64,000 nucleotides of DNA, taken from NCBI GenBank assembly GCA_044226195.1, contig JBGAHO010000014.1, positions 1-64,000 of the forward strand, read 5' to 3'. The stretch comes from RPQJ01 sp044226195 (GTDB lineage: Bacteria; Pseudomonadota; Gammaproteobacteria; Steroidobacterales; Steroidobacteraceae). Positions 50,720 to 59,420 of the stretch are shown piece after piece (position 1 is the stretch's first letter; each line of letters begins with the position of its first letter). Made by a program: the position numbers and the translations under genes. The notes beneath the pieces are model-generated. The model worked only from the letters and a program-made list of their open reading frames with translations. It was not told the origin of the DNA and did no database searches.

Positions 50720-51340
50720 TCAGTCGAAATCGGTCGGCAGCCCGCGCGCGAGCCAGTGCTCGTGCATGCGCCGCACCTGCCCGGGCGTGCTGCGGCCGAG
50801 CGACATCTCCGGCAGGCCATCGAGCGCGAACCAGTCGACGCCGTCGGTCTCGTAGCTGGTGCGCGCCTCGCCGCCCTCGATCTCGCACAGGAAGAACGCC
50901 TTCCACGAATGGAACAGCGTCGGCCCGTGGCCGTGCCGGCTGCGGTCGTAGAGCGCCGCGAGCTTCACGGCGCGGGCGCGATACCCCGACTCCTGCTCGA
51001 TCTCCTTCTCGACCGCCTGGGTCGGTGACTCGTTCACGTCGGCCCAGCCGCCTGGCAGCGTCCAGCGTCCGTCGAGCCGCTCGCGCACCAGCAGCACCCG
51101 GCCGCGCTCGTCGAACGTGGCTGCGCGCACGTCCATCTTCGGCGTGACATAACCATCGTCCGTCGCCCACAGCACCGCCAGCCGATGGCGTTCGGCCGGG
51201 TCGTCGCCCGCCAGCAGTTCGACGGCCAGCGCCTCGATTTCCTCGTAGCGCTGGCGATCGTATTCCTCGCGACAGAAGTGCAACCCGGTGCGGGCCAGCG
51301 CGTGCAGGCGACGGGCAATGGCGAGGGAACGGTCCGACAT
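50720..51340 (-). CDS. NUDIX hydrolase with N-terminal helical domain
   Basis: The 206-residue protein has an N-terminal helical region (LAIARRLHALARTGLHFCRE, then EYDRQRYEEIEALAVELLA) typical of the NUDIX_N group. A NUDIX box follows, near residue 105: GGWADVNESPTQAVEKEIEQ then ESGY. The usual Arg of REUXEE is Lys here. Relatives hydrolyse ADP-ribose, CDP-choline or ADP-type compounds; the substrate is unknown. ATG at 51340 has AGGAG 8 bp upstream. Four bases separate its stop from that of tamB. Confidence 0.85.
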   Translation of the reverse strand: MSDRSLAIARRLHALARTGLHFCREEYDRQRYEEIEALAVELLAGDDPAERHRLAVLWATDDGYVTPKMDVRAATFDERGRVLLVRERLDGRWTLPGGWADVNESPTQAVEKEIEQESGYRARAVKLAALYDRSRHGHGPTLFHSWKAFFLCEIEGGEARTSYETDGVDWFALDGLPEMSLGRSTPGQVRRMHEHWLARGLPTDFD

Positions 51341-51495
51341 CGGGGCACTCCTGGCGCGCCGATCGGCGGTCGCCATCTCCGGGTCCGGCCCGCAGTGTAG
51401 CCAGACCGCGCAGGCCGTGACGGGGCTCAACGACCGGCTCGCGGCGGGACTCCAGACTGCGCGGGTCCCCCGACGCCCGTTCCGGAGTGAGCGCC

Positions 51496-51948
51496 ATGCC
51501 CCGACTGTCGATCCGCCACGCTGCCCCGCTCGCGATGACCCTCGCCTGGATGAGCGTGACCGCCGCGGATGATGCAGGCGTGACTGCGCCCGCACGGACG
51601 CCCCCCGACGTAGCGCGCGCCATCGTGACCGACGCCCGCGCACTCGCCGCCGCCAACCAGCGCTTCTTCGACGCGGCCGGCCGGTACGCGACCGATCCGC
51701 GCGAGTTGGCGGGCGACTACCTGCCGGCGATTCCCGCGCCAGATCCCACGGTCGCCGTCGGCACGTACGGCTTCGGCGTGCAGCACCAGGTCGTGCTGGA
51801 CCTCAAGCCCGATGCCTACCCCGTGTGCCGGCTGCTAAACCGCAGCACGGGCTTCTCGTATGCGGCGGTGCCCGACGGCAAACCCGCGAACTCGCGCGAC
51901 GGATGCTGGAAGGCGGGCGACGGCTACCGGTTCGAATACCTGCCCTGA
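51496..51948 (+). CDS. Small secreted protein, function unknown
   Basis: The 150-residue precursor has a weak signal sequence (HAAPLAMTLAWMSVTAADD). The mature part has a helix, DARALAAANQRFFDAAGRYA, then GDYLPAIPAPDPTVAVGTYG, and two cysteines (VCRLLN and DGCWKAG) that could pair. This plan is a little like the globular head of pilin-type proteins, but no prepilin cleavage motif is visible. GGAG lies 8 bp before the ATG. I do not recognise the family. Confidence 0.6.
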   Translation: MPRLSIRHAAPLAMTLAWMSVTAADDAGVTAPARTPPDVARAIVTDARALAAANQRFFDAAGRYATDPRELAGDYLPAIPAPDPTVAVGTYGFGVQHQVVLDLKPDAYPVCRLLNRSTGFSYAAVPDGKPANSRDGCWKAGDGYRFEYLP

Positions 51949-52254
51949 CACCGACCGCGGCGTCCAGCCGACGGCGAGTGCTGCGTCGCTCGTTCCCGGT
52001 ACTCCTCGAGTCGTCCAGCACACGCCACGTGGATTCGGCAGCACGCCGGGGTCCACGGGGCGATTGCGAATCGATACACGCGGGCGCAATGGCGCTGCCG
52101 CTGCAATAGCCGGCATGGCGGCCTGCCGGCAGCAGGTCTAGCGTAGGTGGGTGAGTCAAGGACGCTGGCGCGGTGCTTCAGAGTGCAGACGCCGCAGTTC
52201 GGCGCTGCACTGCCAACCGAATCGGTGAGTGCCGCAAGAGCGATGGAGGCGGAA
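51949..52254. other. Gene-free stretch
   Basis: These 306 bp between the small secreted protein and the esterase hold only short frames without ribosome sites. I see no terminator, repeat or RNA in it. The bases just before 52255 include a strong GGAGG. Confidence 0.5.
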
Positions 52255-53181
52255 ATGAACGCAATGCATCGTTTGAATCTCGTGGCCGCGATTGCCGTTC
52301 CGATTCTGTCGATCGCCTGGAGCGGCTACGCCTGCGCCGCGGACCCGGCCGGATCGACTGAGACGCATTCCGGGTGTGGCTCGTCGCTGCCCGTGGGAGT
52401 CGTCGCGGGCACGACCAGTTCGCGGACGGTTCTCGTCGACGGCAGCAAACATTCCTACCTGCTGCACGTTCCCGCAGGCTATGACCCCGGCAAGCCCGCG
52501 CCCTTGGTCCTGAGCCTGCACGGCTTCATGAGCAGCCCGGAAACCCAGGACGCCGCGACCGGCCTGGCGGCGATCAGCGACCGTGAAGGCTTCATACTCG
52601 CGACTCCCGACGGCGGAATCGGCTGGCGCTTCGTGCAATCCGCGCGCGATTCGAACACCGCCTACCTCCGGGAACTCGTCGCCAGCCTGCGCACGGACTT
52701 GTGCGTGGATCCCAGGCGCATCTATGCCGCCGGCAAGTCGCAGGGCGGATTCATGAGCAGCTGGCTGGGCTGCAAGGCCCCCGACGTGTTCGCCGCGGTC
52801 GCGCCCGTGGCGGGGATGTACGAGCCACCGGAGGGATGCGCGCCCATCCCGATCATCGAGTTCCACGGGAGCGCCGATTCGACGGTGCCATTTGGCGGCG
52901 GGCACATCCTGGTCCTCGGCAACTTCCCCGGCGCCGTCGCGGTGATGGACGAGTGGGCGCGCGTCAACGGCTGTACCGGCGCGGCGGTGAACGAGCAGGT
53001 CACGCCGCACGTGCGGCGCGCGACCTACCAGGGCTGCCGGGCAGCGACGGTCCAGTACCTCACGGATGCCGGCCACACCTGGCCGGGAGGGCTCGTGAAG
53101 GAAGGCGACAAGACGACGCCGGCCGACCTGCCCGCTTCGCAGCTGATCTGGGATTTCTTCAAGGCGCACCCCAAGCCCTGA
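52255..53181 (+). CDS. Secreted polyhydroxybutyrate-depolymerase-like esterase
   Basis: The 308-residue precursor has a signal peptide (LVAAIAVPILSIAWSGYACA). The alpha/beta hydrolase fold shows LVLSLHGFMSSPETQ (oxyanion region) near residue 83-97, the nucleophile AAGKSQGGFMSSWLGC near 160-175, IPIIEFHGSADSTVPFGGG with the acid, and DAGHTWPGG with the catalytic His. It fits the LpqC / feruloyl-esterase / PHB-depolymerase group. The exact substrate is unknown. GGAGG stands 5 bp before the ATG. The gene is monocistronic. Confidence 0.85.
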   Translation: MNAMHRLNLVAAIAVPILSIAWSGYACAADPAGSTETHSGCGSSLPVGVVAGTTSSRTVLVDGSKHSYLLHVPAGYDPGKPAPLVLSLHGFMSSPETQDAATGLAAISDREGFILATPDGGIGWRFVQSARDSNTAYLRELVASLRTDLCVDPRRIYAAGKSQGGFMSSWLGCKAPDVFAAVAPVAGMYEPPEGCAPIPIIEFHGSADSTVPFGGGHILVLGNFPGAVAVMDEWARVNGCTGAAVNEQVTPHVRRATYQGCRAATVQYLTDAGHTWPGGLVKEGDKTTPADLPASQLIWDFFKAHPKP

Positions 53182-53249
53182 CGGCCCGACGGGCGGTCCG
53201 GCGCCGCGCACGCGCCGGGTCGTCTTGCGCTCGCCGCCTCCGGCCGAAC

Positions 53250-53269
53250 GGACGGACGGACGGACGGAC
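53250..53269 (+). repeat. Five tandem copies of GGAC
   Basis: A perfect tetranucleotide tract lies between the esterase and argR, 25 bp ahead of the argR -35 hexamer. It is outside any coding frame. Confidence 0.9.
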
Positions 53270-53293
53270 TGCACAGTCCCCGAACGTCCGGGG

Positions 53294-53322
53294 TTGACAT
53301 CGTCTGCATATTTATGCACATT
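53294..53322 (+). promoter_or_regulatory. argR operon promoter with embedded ARG box
   Basis: A consensus -35 TTGACA lies at 53294-53299; CACATT at 53317-53322 (17-bp spacing) is the best -10. Between and overlapping them is the palindrome TGCATATTTATGCA (53305-53318), close to the ARG-box form TGAAT-N4-ATTCA with G/C variants. ArgR bound there would block RNA polymerase, giving autoregulation and arginine repression of the operon. Confidence 0.7.
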
Positions 53323-53359
53323 TGCCGCCCTTTTATTCAACCGAGCCGGCCCGCAGACC

Positions 53360-53815
53360 ATGTCCAGCGACCTGAACGCCCAGATCCTCCGCCGGGACGC
53401 CATCGTGCGCATCCTGCGGCAGACGGCTGTGGCGCGGCAGGCCGAGCTGGTCGCCCTGCTGCGCCGTGACGGTCACGAGGCCACGCAATCGAGCGTGAGC
53501 CGCGACCTGCGCGAGCTCGGCGTGGTGAAGGGTGCCGACCGCTACCTGCTGCCGGCCGTCGAGGACGCGCTCACCCCGAGCCACTTCGAGACGGTGCAGA
53601 CCTTCGTGAAGGGCTATCGCGCCGCCGGCACCAGCCTGACGGTGCTGCGCACCACGGTCGGCGCGGCGCAGAGCGTGGCCCTCGCCATCGACAAGGCCCG
53701 CTGGCCGGAGATCGTCGGCACCATCGCCGGCGACGACACGATTTTCATCGCGACGGAAAGCGCCCGCACGCAGCGCCGGCTGCACGAGCGCCTCCGTTCC
53801 ACTTTCGGACGCTGA
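53360..53815 (+). CDS. argR: Arginine repressor
   Basis: The 151-residue regulator has an N-terminal winged helix (residues 1-75, with QSSVSRDLRELGVVKG near 46-61) and a C-terminal oligomerisation and arginine-binding domain. That domain includes EIVGTIAGDDTIFIAT with the GDDT arginine-contact motif near 123-138. It is the first gene of the arginine operon, 10 bp ahead of argG, and its promoter carries an ARG-box palindrome. As hexamer with arginine it should repress its own operon. ATG at 53360 is the first in frame after the promoter. Confidence 0.93.
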   Translation: MSSDLNAQILRRDAIVRILRQTAVARQAELVALLRRDGHEATQSSVSRDLRELGVVKGADRYLLPAVEDALTPSHFETVQTFVKGYRAAGTSLTVLRTTVGAAQSVALAIDKARWPEIVGTIAGDDTIFIATESARTQRRLHERLRSTFGR

Positions 53816-53825
53816 GACTCCCCCC

Positions 53826-55043
53826 ATGACCTCCACTGCCGCGGGCGCCAAGCCCATCCTCCTCGCCTTTTCCGGCGGACTCGACACCTCGTTCTGCGTG
53901 CCCTGGCTCGCGGAGACCTACGGCCGGCCGATCGTCACGCTCACGGTCAACACCGGCGGCATCGACGCCGAAGCCGCCCGCGTGCTCGAGCAGCGCTCGA
54001 AGCAGCTCGGCGCCGTCGCGCACCACCTCGTGGACGCGCGCCCGGCCTACTTCGAGCAGGTGCTCAAGTACCTCGTGATGGGCAACGTGCGCCGCGGCAA
54101 CCTCTATCCGCTGTGCGTCGGCGCCGAGCGCGTGCTGCAGGCGCAGACCGTCGCGCAGTTCGCCCGCGAGCTGGGCACGGACGTCTGCGCGCACGGCTCG
54201 ACCGCGGCCGGCAACGACCAGGTGCGCTTCGAAGTCGCGCTGCGCACGCTCGCCCCGGGCCTCGAGATCCTCGCGCCGGTGCGCGACAAGGCGTTCAAGC
54301 GCCCCGAGCAGCTCGAGTACCTGCAGAAGCGCAACCTGCCGGTGCCGCCGTTCGGCGCGGCCTACTCGGTCAACCGCGGCCTGTGGGGCGTGACCATCGG
54401 CGGCAAGGAGACGCTGGTCTCCGAGACCTGCATCCCGGATGCGGCGTGGGTGCTGACCCGGGACGCGTTCACGAACCCGCAGGCGCCCGAGCGCCACACG
54501 ATCGGCTTCGACGGCGGCGTGCCCTGCTCGCTCGACGGCCAGGCGCTCGACCCGGTGAGCCTGATCGAGCAGGTCGAGGCCATCGGCGCGAAGTTCGGCG
54601 TCGGCCGCGGCATCCACCTCGGCGACACGATCATCGGCTTCAAGGGGCGCGTCGCGTTCGAGGCGCCGGCGGCCGAGGTGCTGCTCACCGCGCATCGCGA
54701 ACTCGAGAAGCTCGTGCTCTCGGCGCGCCAGCAGCGCATGAAGGACCTGCTCGCCGGCACCTACGGCGACCTGGTGCACGAAGGCCAGCACCTCGACCCG
54801 GTGTGCCGCGACATCGAAGCGTTCTTCGTGTCGTCGCAGCAGCGCGTCACCGGCGAGGTGCACGTGCTGTTCCGCCCGGGCGTGGTGTTCGTCGAGGGCA
54901 CGTCCTCGGCGTACTCGCTGATGAAGGCGTCGAAGGGCGCCTACGGCGAATCCGCGGGCGAGTGGACCGCCGCGGAAGCACATGGATTCTCGAAGATGCT
55001 CGCCCTGCCCGGCATTTTCTACACGCGGGCCGGCCGCCACTGA
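53826..55043 (+). CDS. argG: Argininosuccinate synthase
   Basis: The 405-residue enzyme condenses citrulline and aspartate with ATP. The N-terminal PP-loop AFSGGLDTSF lies near residues 14-23, then YPLCVGAERVLQAQTVAQFA, HGSTAAGNDQVRFEVAL near 119-135 and SVNRGLWGVTIGG near 179. This is the form found in Xanthomonas-type clusters. The next gene, a P-loop protein of unknown role, begins 18 bp downstream. Translation of argG starts 10 bp after argR. Confidence 0.95.
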   Translation: MTSTAAGAKPILLAFSGGLDTSFCVPWLAETYGRPIVTLTVNTGGIDAEAARVLEQRSKQLGAVAHHLVDARPAYFEQVLKYLVMGNVRRGNLYPLCVGAERVLQAQTVAQFARELGTDVCAHGSTAAGNDQVRFEVALRTLAPGLEILAPVRDKAFKRPEQLEYLQKRNLPVPPFGAAYSVNRGLWGVTIGGKETLVSETCIPDAAWVLTRDAFTNPQAPERHTIGFDGGVPCSLDGQALDPVSLIEQVEAIGAKFGVGRGIHLGDTIIGFKGRVAFEAPAAEVLLTAHRELEKLVLSARQQRMKDLLAGTYGDLVHEGQHLDPVCRDIEAFFVSSQQRVTGEVHVLFRPGVVFVEGTSSAYSLMKASKGAYGESAGEWTAAEAHGFSKMLALPGIFYTRAGRH

Positions 55044-55061
55044 GCCCCGAGGGGACGCGCC

Positions 55062-56147
55062 ATGCAGATGAAGACCGTCGTCGTCGACAAGGTTGCCTCG
55101 ATCGCCCAGGCCTGCGGCCTGAGCCACGAGATCCGCATCGCCACCACCGACATTCCCTGCGAGGAAGGCGTGGTGCTGGTGGTCGAGATCCTCAACAACA
55201 AGTCGACTTACAACACGCTCGAACTCACCAGCGGCCGCATGGCCAAGGTGTCGAAGGGCGACGTGATCGTCGGCGCGCTGGGCCACCGTCAGGCGCTGTT
55301 CGGCTACTCGGGCCACATCCCCGAGAAGGTCGAGGCCGGCGACATCGTGCAGGTGCTCAACATCGGCGGCGTGCTCGGCATCTGCGACTCGGTGAACCCC
55401 GACAAGGGCCAGCCGTTCAACGCGCGCGTGCTCGGCTGCGTGCTGCAGTTCCCGTTCCTCGGCGAGCGCATCGGCGTGCCGGCGCGGGTCGGCTACAGGC
55501 GTCTCGACCCGGCGGCCGCGCTCGACACGCACGGCGTGCCGGTCGTCGCGCTCGCGGGCACCTGCATGGAGGCCGGCAAGACGGCGGCCGCCTGCGCGAT
55601 CGTCGCGCGCATGCGCCACCGCGGGCTGAACGTGCACGCGTTCAAGTCGACCGGCGTCTCGCTGCGGCGTGACATCCTCGCGATGGAAGACGCCGGCGCC
55701 CGGCGCAGCCAGATCTTCACGGACTTCGGCATCGTCACCACGACGGCAGCGTCGGGCCCGGCGCTCGCGCGCACGATGCTCACCGAGATGACGCAGGGCA
55801 AGCCCGACGTCGTGGTGTTCGAACTCGGCGACGGCATCCTCGGCGCCTACGGGGTCGAGGCCATCCTCGCCGCGCCCGACATCGCGAAGTCGCTGAGCGC
55901 GGTGATCCTCTCCGCCAACGATCCGGTCGCGGCCTGGGGCGGCGTGAAGCTGCTGCGCGAGCGTTTCAAGATCGAGCCCTGCGCGGTGACCGGGCCGGCC
56001 ACCGACAACGCGGTGGGCGTGAACATCATCCGCGACCAGATGGGCGTGGCCGCGTTCAATGCGATCACCGCCGGCGCCGCGCTCGGCGATCACATCATCG
56101 AGAGCCTCAGCCTCGACGCGCAACTGCCGCGGGCGGTGTCGGAATGA
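55062..56147 (+). CDS. P-loop protein of unknown function in the arginine operon
   Basis: The 361-residue protein has an N-terminal beta-rich domain (residues 1-150, with GDVIVGALGHRQALFGYSGH near 67-86). The second domain starts with a Walker A-like VALAGTCMEAGKTAAACAIV near 162-181, followed by VHAFKSTGVSLRRDILAMED and VVVFELGDGILGAYGVEAIL, a dethiobiotin-synthetase/DUF1611-like nucleotide fold. I know no arginine-pathway enzyme of this kind. It sits 18 bp after argG and overlaps argC by four bases (ATGA), so it belongs to the operon. A carrier, ligase or regulatory function is possible. Not identified. Confidence 0.7.
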   Translation: MQMKTVVVDKVASIAQACGLSHEIRIATTDIPCEEGVVLVVEILNNKSTYNTLELTSGRMAKVSKGDVIVGALGHRQALFGYSGHIPEKVEAGDIVQVLNIGGVLGICDSVNPDKGQPFNARVLGCVLQFPFLGERIGVPARVGYRRLDPAAALDTHGVPVVALAGTCMEAGKTAAACAIVARMRHRGLNVHAFKSTGVSLRRDILAMEDAGARRSQIFTDFGIVTTTAASGPALARTMLTEMTQGKPDVVVFELGDGILGAYGVEAILAAPDIAKSLSAVILSANDPVAAWGGVKLLRERFKIEPCAVTGPATDNAVGVNIIRDQMGVAAFNAITAGAALGDHIIESLSLDAQLPRAVSE

Positions 56148-57205
56148 CGACGCGCGTCCCGGCGGTGGTGCTCGGCGGCACCGGCTACGTCGCCGGCGAA
56201 CTGCTGCGCCTCCTCGCCTCGCATCCGTACCTCGACGTGGCCGCGGTGGCCTCGGAGAGCCAGCCGGACGAGCCGGTGGCGCCGTTCTTCCGTCACCTGC
56301 AGCCGCTGCTGCCGCACCTGCGGTTCGCGACGCACGACGAAGTGGTCGAGTACGTGACGGCGAATCCGGTGACGGCCGTGTTCTCGGCGGCGCCGCACGG
56401 TGTGTCCGCGTCGATGATCGACCGGCTGCTCACGGCCGCCGAGCAGGCTGGCACGCAACCTCGCGTCGTCGACATCTCCGCGGACTTCCGTTTCCCGACG
56501 GTGAACGCCTATGAGGCGGTGTACAAGCACGCGCACGGCGCGCCGGATCGTCTCCGGCAGTTCACCTGCGCGGTGCCCGAGCACCTGAACGCGCTGCACA
56601 CGCCGCACGTGGCCCATCCCGGATGCTTCGCCACGGCGATCCTGCTCGCCAGCGTGCCGCTGCTTTCCATGGGCCTGATCCAGCCCCGCCTGTTCGTCTC
56701 CGGCGTGACCGGCAGCACGGGCTCCGGCCGCCAGCCGGTGGCGGGCACGCACCACCCGCAGCGCCACAGCGACCTGTATGCGTACAACGCGCTGGCGCAC
56801 CGCCACACGCCGGAAGTGAAGGCCCTCGCGCTGCAGGCGGCCGGCGTCGAAGCCGACTACTGCTTCGTGCCGCATTCCGGGCCGTTCGCCCGCGGCATCC
56901 ACGTCACCGTGCAGGCCGAGCTGCTGGCGTCGATGACCACCCACGACCTCGTCAACGCGCTGCGCGACTACTACGACCAGTCGCCGTTCGTGCGTGTGAG
57001 CGGCGAGCTGCCCCGGGTCAAGGACGTGGTCGCGAGCAACTTCGCGCAGCTTTCCGGCGTGGCGCAAGGCCGCACGGTCGCCGTGATGTGCACGCTCGAC
57101 AACCTGACCAAGGGCGCCGCCGGCGGCGCCGTGCAATGGATGAACCGCATGCTCGGCCACGAGGAGACCGCGGGCCTGATGGCCCCGGCGCCGGGCTGGA
57201 CCTGA
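56144..57205 (+). CDS. argC: N-acetyl-gamma-glutamyl-phosphate reductase
   Basis: The 353-residue enzyme reduces N-acetylglutamyl phosphate to the semialdehyde. A Rossmann motif VVLGGTGYVAGELLRLLA lies at 8-25. The catalytic Cys is in HPGCFATAILLA near 159-170. GVTGSTGSGRQPVAGTHHPQ near 187-206 and the His-containing VPHSGPFARGIHVTV near 240 complete the active site. ATG overlaps the stop of the P-loop gene, and argD follows after 8 bp. Confidence 0.93.
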   Translation: MTTRVPAVVLGGTGYVAGELLRLLASHPYLDVAAVASESQPDEPVAPFFRHLQPLLPHLRFATHDEVVEYVTANPVTAVFSAAPHGVSASMIDRLLTAAEQAGTQPRVVDISADFRFPTVNAYEAVYKHAHGAPDRLRQFTCAVPEHLNALHTPHVAHPGCFATAILLASVPLLSMGLIQPRLFVSGVTGSTGSGRQPVAGTHHPQRHSDLYAYNALAHRHTPEVKALALQAAGVEADYCFVPHSGPFARGIHVTVQAELLASMTTHDLVNALRDYYDQSPFVRVSGELPRVKDVVASNFAQLSGVAQGRTVAVMCTLDNLTKGAAGGAVQWMNRMLGHEETAGLMAPAPGWT

Positions 57206-57213
57206 GAGACGAC

Positions 57214-58386
57214 ATGAACACCGCCATCGCTACCGCGGCCTGGTCGCCGCCTGCCGACCACCTCGCTCCCGTCTACGCCCAGTGGCCCATCGACGTCGTC
57301 GACGCCTCGGGCGTGTACCTGCACACGCGCGACGGCCGCCGCATCCTCGACCTCTACGGCGGCCATGCCGTCGCCGCGCTCGGCTATTCGCACCCGCGCC
57401 TGCTGGCCGCACTCGAGCAGCAGTCGCGCTCGCTCATCTTCCAGAGCAACGCCGTGCCGCTCGACGTCCGGGCACGTGCGGCCACGAAGCTGACGAAGTT
57501 CGCGGGCCTCGGCCTCGACACCGCGTTCTTCATCAGCACGGGGGCCGAGGCGAACGAGAACGCGATGAAGCTCGCGCTCCGGATCACCGGCCGGCGCAAG
57601 ATCGTCGCCGTCGAGGGCAGCTTCCACGGCCGTACCGCAGCCGCGGGCGCGGTGACCTGGGGCGCCCTGAAGAAGTGGTACGGCTTCCCGAACGCGCCGT
57701 TCGACGTCGAGTTCATCCCGAAGGGCGATCTCGCGGCAATCGCGCGCGTCGTCGGCGCCGACACGGCGGCCGTGATCGTCGAGCCCGTGCAGGGCGTCGC
57801 GGGGGCCGTCGATCTCGGCCGCGAGTTCCTCGCCGCGCTGCGTGCGCGTTGCGACGAGGTGTGCGCGCAACTGATCTTCGACGAAGTGCAGTGCGGCATG
57901 GGTCGCACGGGCCACCCGTTCGCGGCGAACCTCTACGGCGTCACGCCGGACATGATCACGACCGCCAAGGCGCTCGGCGCAGGCTTCCCGTGCGCGGCGC
58001 TGCTGATGGCCGACCACGTCGCGCGCCACCTCAAGGTCGACGACCTCGGCACCACGTTCGGCGGCGGCCCGATGGCCTGCGCGCTGATCGAAGCGGTCGT
58101 CGACATCATCGAGTCCGAGCACCTGCTCGCCAACGTGCGGACCCTGTCGCAGCGCCTGCGCGACACGTGCGTCGTCGGCCCCGTCACGGGCATTCAGGGC
58201 GCCGGCTTCCTCACCGGGCTGCGCACGCGGCGGCCCGCGAAGGACGTGCAGAAGGAACTGCTCGACCGCGACATCCTCACCGGCACCAGTGGCGACCCGA
58301 ACGTGGTGCGCATCCTGGCGCCGTACGTGCTCGAGACGGGCCACATCGACGCACTGCGCGACGCGCTGGCCGCCCTGCCGGCCTGA
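57214..58386 (+). CDS. argD: Acetylornithine aminotransferase
   Basis: The 390-residue class III aminotransferase makes N-acetylornithine from the semialdehyde. LDLYGGHAVAALGYSHPRL lies near residue 46, FFISTGAEANENAMKLA near 105, VEGSFHGRTAAAGAVTWG near 131 and the cofactor Asp in LIFDEVQCGMGRTGHPFAA near 219. The PLP lysine is in TTAKALGAGFPCAAL near 250, and GTTFGGGPMACA follows. Start ATG at 57214, 8 bp after argC. argF' follows after 30 bp. Confidence 0.94.
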   Translation: MNTAIATAAWSPPADHLAPVYAQWPIDVVDASGVYLHTRDGRRILDLYGGHAVAALGYSHPRLLAALEQQSRSLIFQSNAVPLDVRARAATKLTKFAGLGLDTAFFISTGAEANENAMKLALRITGRRKIVAVEGSFHGRTAAAGAVTWGALKKWYGFPNAPFDVEFIPKGDLAAIARVVGADTAAVIVEPVQGVAGAVDLGREFLAALRARCDEVCAQLIFDEVQCGMGRTGHPFAANLYGVTPDMITTAKALGAGFPCAALLMADHVARHLKVDDLGTTFGGGPMACALIEAVVDIIESEHLLANVRTLSQRLRDTCVVGPVTGIQGAGFLTGLRTRRPAKDVQKELLDRDILTGTSGDPNVVRILAPYVLETGHIDALRDALAALPA

Positions 58387-58416
58387 GCGCCGCTTTCCTC
58401 ACGAGTCCGCTTCATC

Positions 58417-59415
58417 ATGCATCGCTTCCTCGATCTCGCCGATTTCACCCGCGAACAGGTCGTCGACCTGCTCGACCTCGCCGATCGCCTCAAGCAGCAC
58501 CCGGAGCCGCAGGCGCTCGCGGGCAAGATCCTCGGCCTGCTGTTCCTCAACCCGTCGCTGCGCACGCTGTCCTCGTTCCAGGCCGGCATGATGCGGCTCG
58601 GCGGCAATGCGTTCGTCGTCACGCCGGGCCAGGGCACGTGGCAGGTCGAGACGCGCCTCGGCGCGGTGATGAATGCGGGCGCGGCGGAGCACGTGCGCGA
58701 GGCGATCCCGGTGCTCGCCTCCTATTGCGACGCGCTCGGCATCCGCGCGTTCGCGGAGGGCAAGGACCTCGCCACCGACCTGGCCGAAGGCCAGTTCAAG
58801 ATGATGGCGGAGATGTGCGACAAGCCGTTCGTCAACATGGAGTCGGCGGTCAACCATCCCTGCCAGGCGCTCGCCGACTGGAAGACGATGGACGACCTCG
58901 AGGTGCCGCGGACCGGCAAGTTCGTGCTGAGCTGGGTGTATCACCCGCGCGCACTGCCGCTCGCGGTGCCGGGCGCCGTGGTGCACATGGCCGCCCAGCG
59001 CGGCATGGAAGTCGTGGTGCTGCGCCCGCGCGGCTATTCGCTGCCCGAGCCGATCATGGCCAAGGCCAAGGCGGCCGCGGCCGCCTCGGGCGGCAGCGTC
59101 ACCGAGACGTCCGACCGCAGTGCCGCGCTCAACGGCGCGCACGTGCTGTACGCGAAGGAGTGGGGTTCGCCCGTGCACTACGGCGACGCCGAGGCTGAGT
59201 CGCGGCTGCGCCAGCCGCTCGGCGACTGGTGCGTCCGCGAGAACTGGTTCCGCAACGCGCGGCCGGACTGCCACTTCATGCATTGCCTGCCGGTGCGCCG
59301 CAACGTCGCGGTCGCCGACGAAGTGCTCGACGGGCCACGCAGTCGCGTGATCCGCGAGGCCGCCAACCGCATGGTCGTCCAGATGGCCGTGCTCTATCGC
59401 ATGCTGAGAGGGTGA
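58417..59415 (+). CDS. argF': N-acetylornithine carbamoyltransferase (AOTCase type)
   Basis: The 332-residue transcarbamylase differs from common ArgF. The carbamoyl-phosphate motif is NPSLRTLSSFQAGMM near residues 45-59, in place of STRTR. GQGTWQVETRLGAVMNAGAA near 72-91 is the AOTCase/SOTCase-specific loop. VNHPCQALADW near 144 and FMHCLPVRRNVAVADEVLD near 287 are typical of Xanthomonas AOTCase. It should carbamoylate N-acetylornithine to N-acetylcitrulline, so a separate deacetylase would act after this step. N-succinylornithine as substrate (as in Bacteroides) cannot be excluded. argB follows after 5 bp. Confidence 0.85.
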   Translation: MHRFLDLADFTREQVVDLLDLADRLKQHPEPQALAGKILGLLFLNPSLRTLSSFQAGMMRLGGNAFVVTPGQGTWQVETRLGAVMNAGAAEHVREAIPVLASYCDALGIRAFAEGKDLATDLAEGQFKMMAEMCDKPFVNMESAVNHPCQALADWKTMDDLEVPRTGKFVLSWVYHPRALPLAVPGAVVHMAAQRGMEVVVLRPRGYSLPEPIMAKAKAAAAASGGSVTETSDRSAALNGAHVLYAKEWGSPVHYGDAEAESRLRQPLGDWCVRENWFRNARPDCHFMHCLPVRRNVAVADEVLDGPRSRVIREAANRMVVQMAVLYRMLRG

Positions 59416-59420
59416 GACGG

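Noticed and set aside
36160..52163. GTGAGTCAAGGA present at 36160-36171 and 52152-52163
   Set aside because: A 12-base match without extension or common context; chance or a weak shared signal, not a repeat family.
53250..53269. (GGAC)5 tract as a phase-variation switch
   Set aside because: It lies outside coding sequence and ahead of the -35 hexamer, so length changes would not alter a frame or promoter spacing.
53745..56123. A 792-codon open frame on the minus strand
   Set aside because: It is antisense to argR, argG and the P-loop gene; composition is that of a shadow frame.
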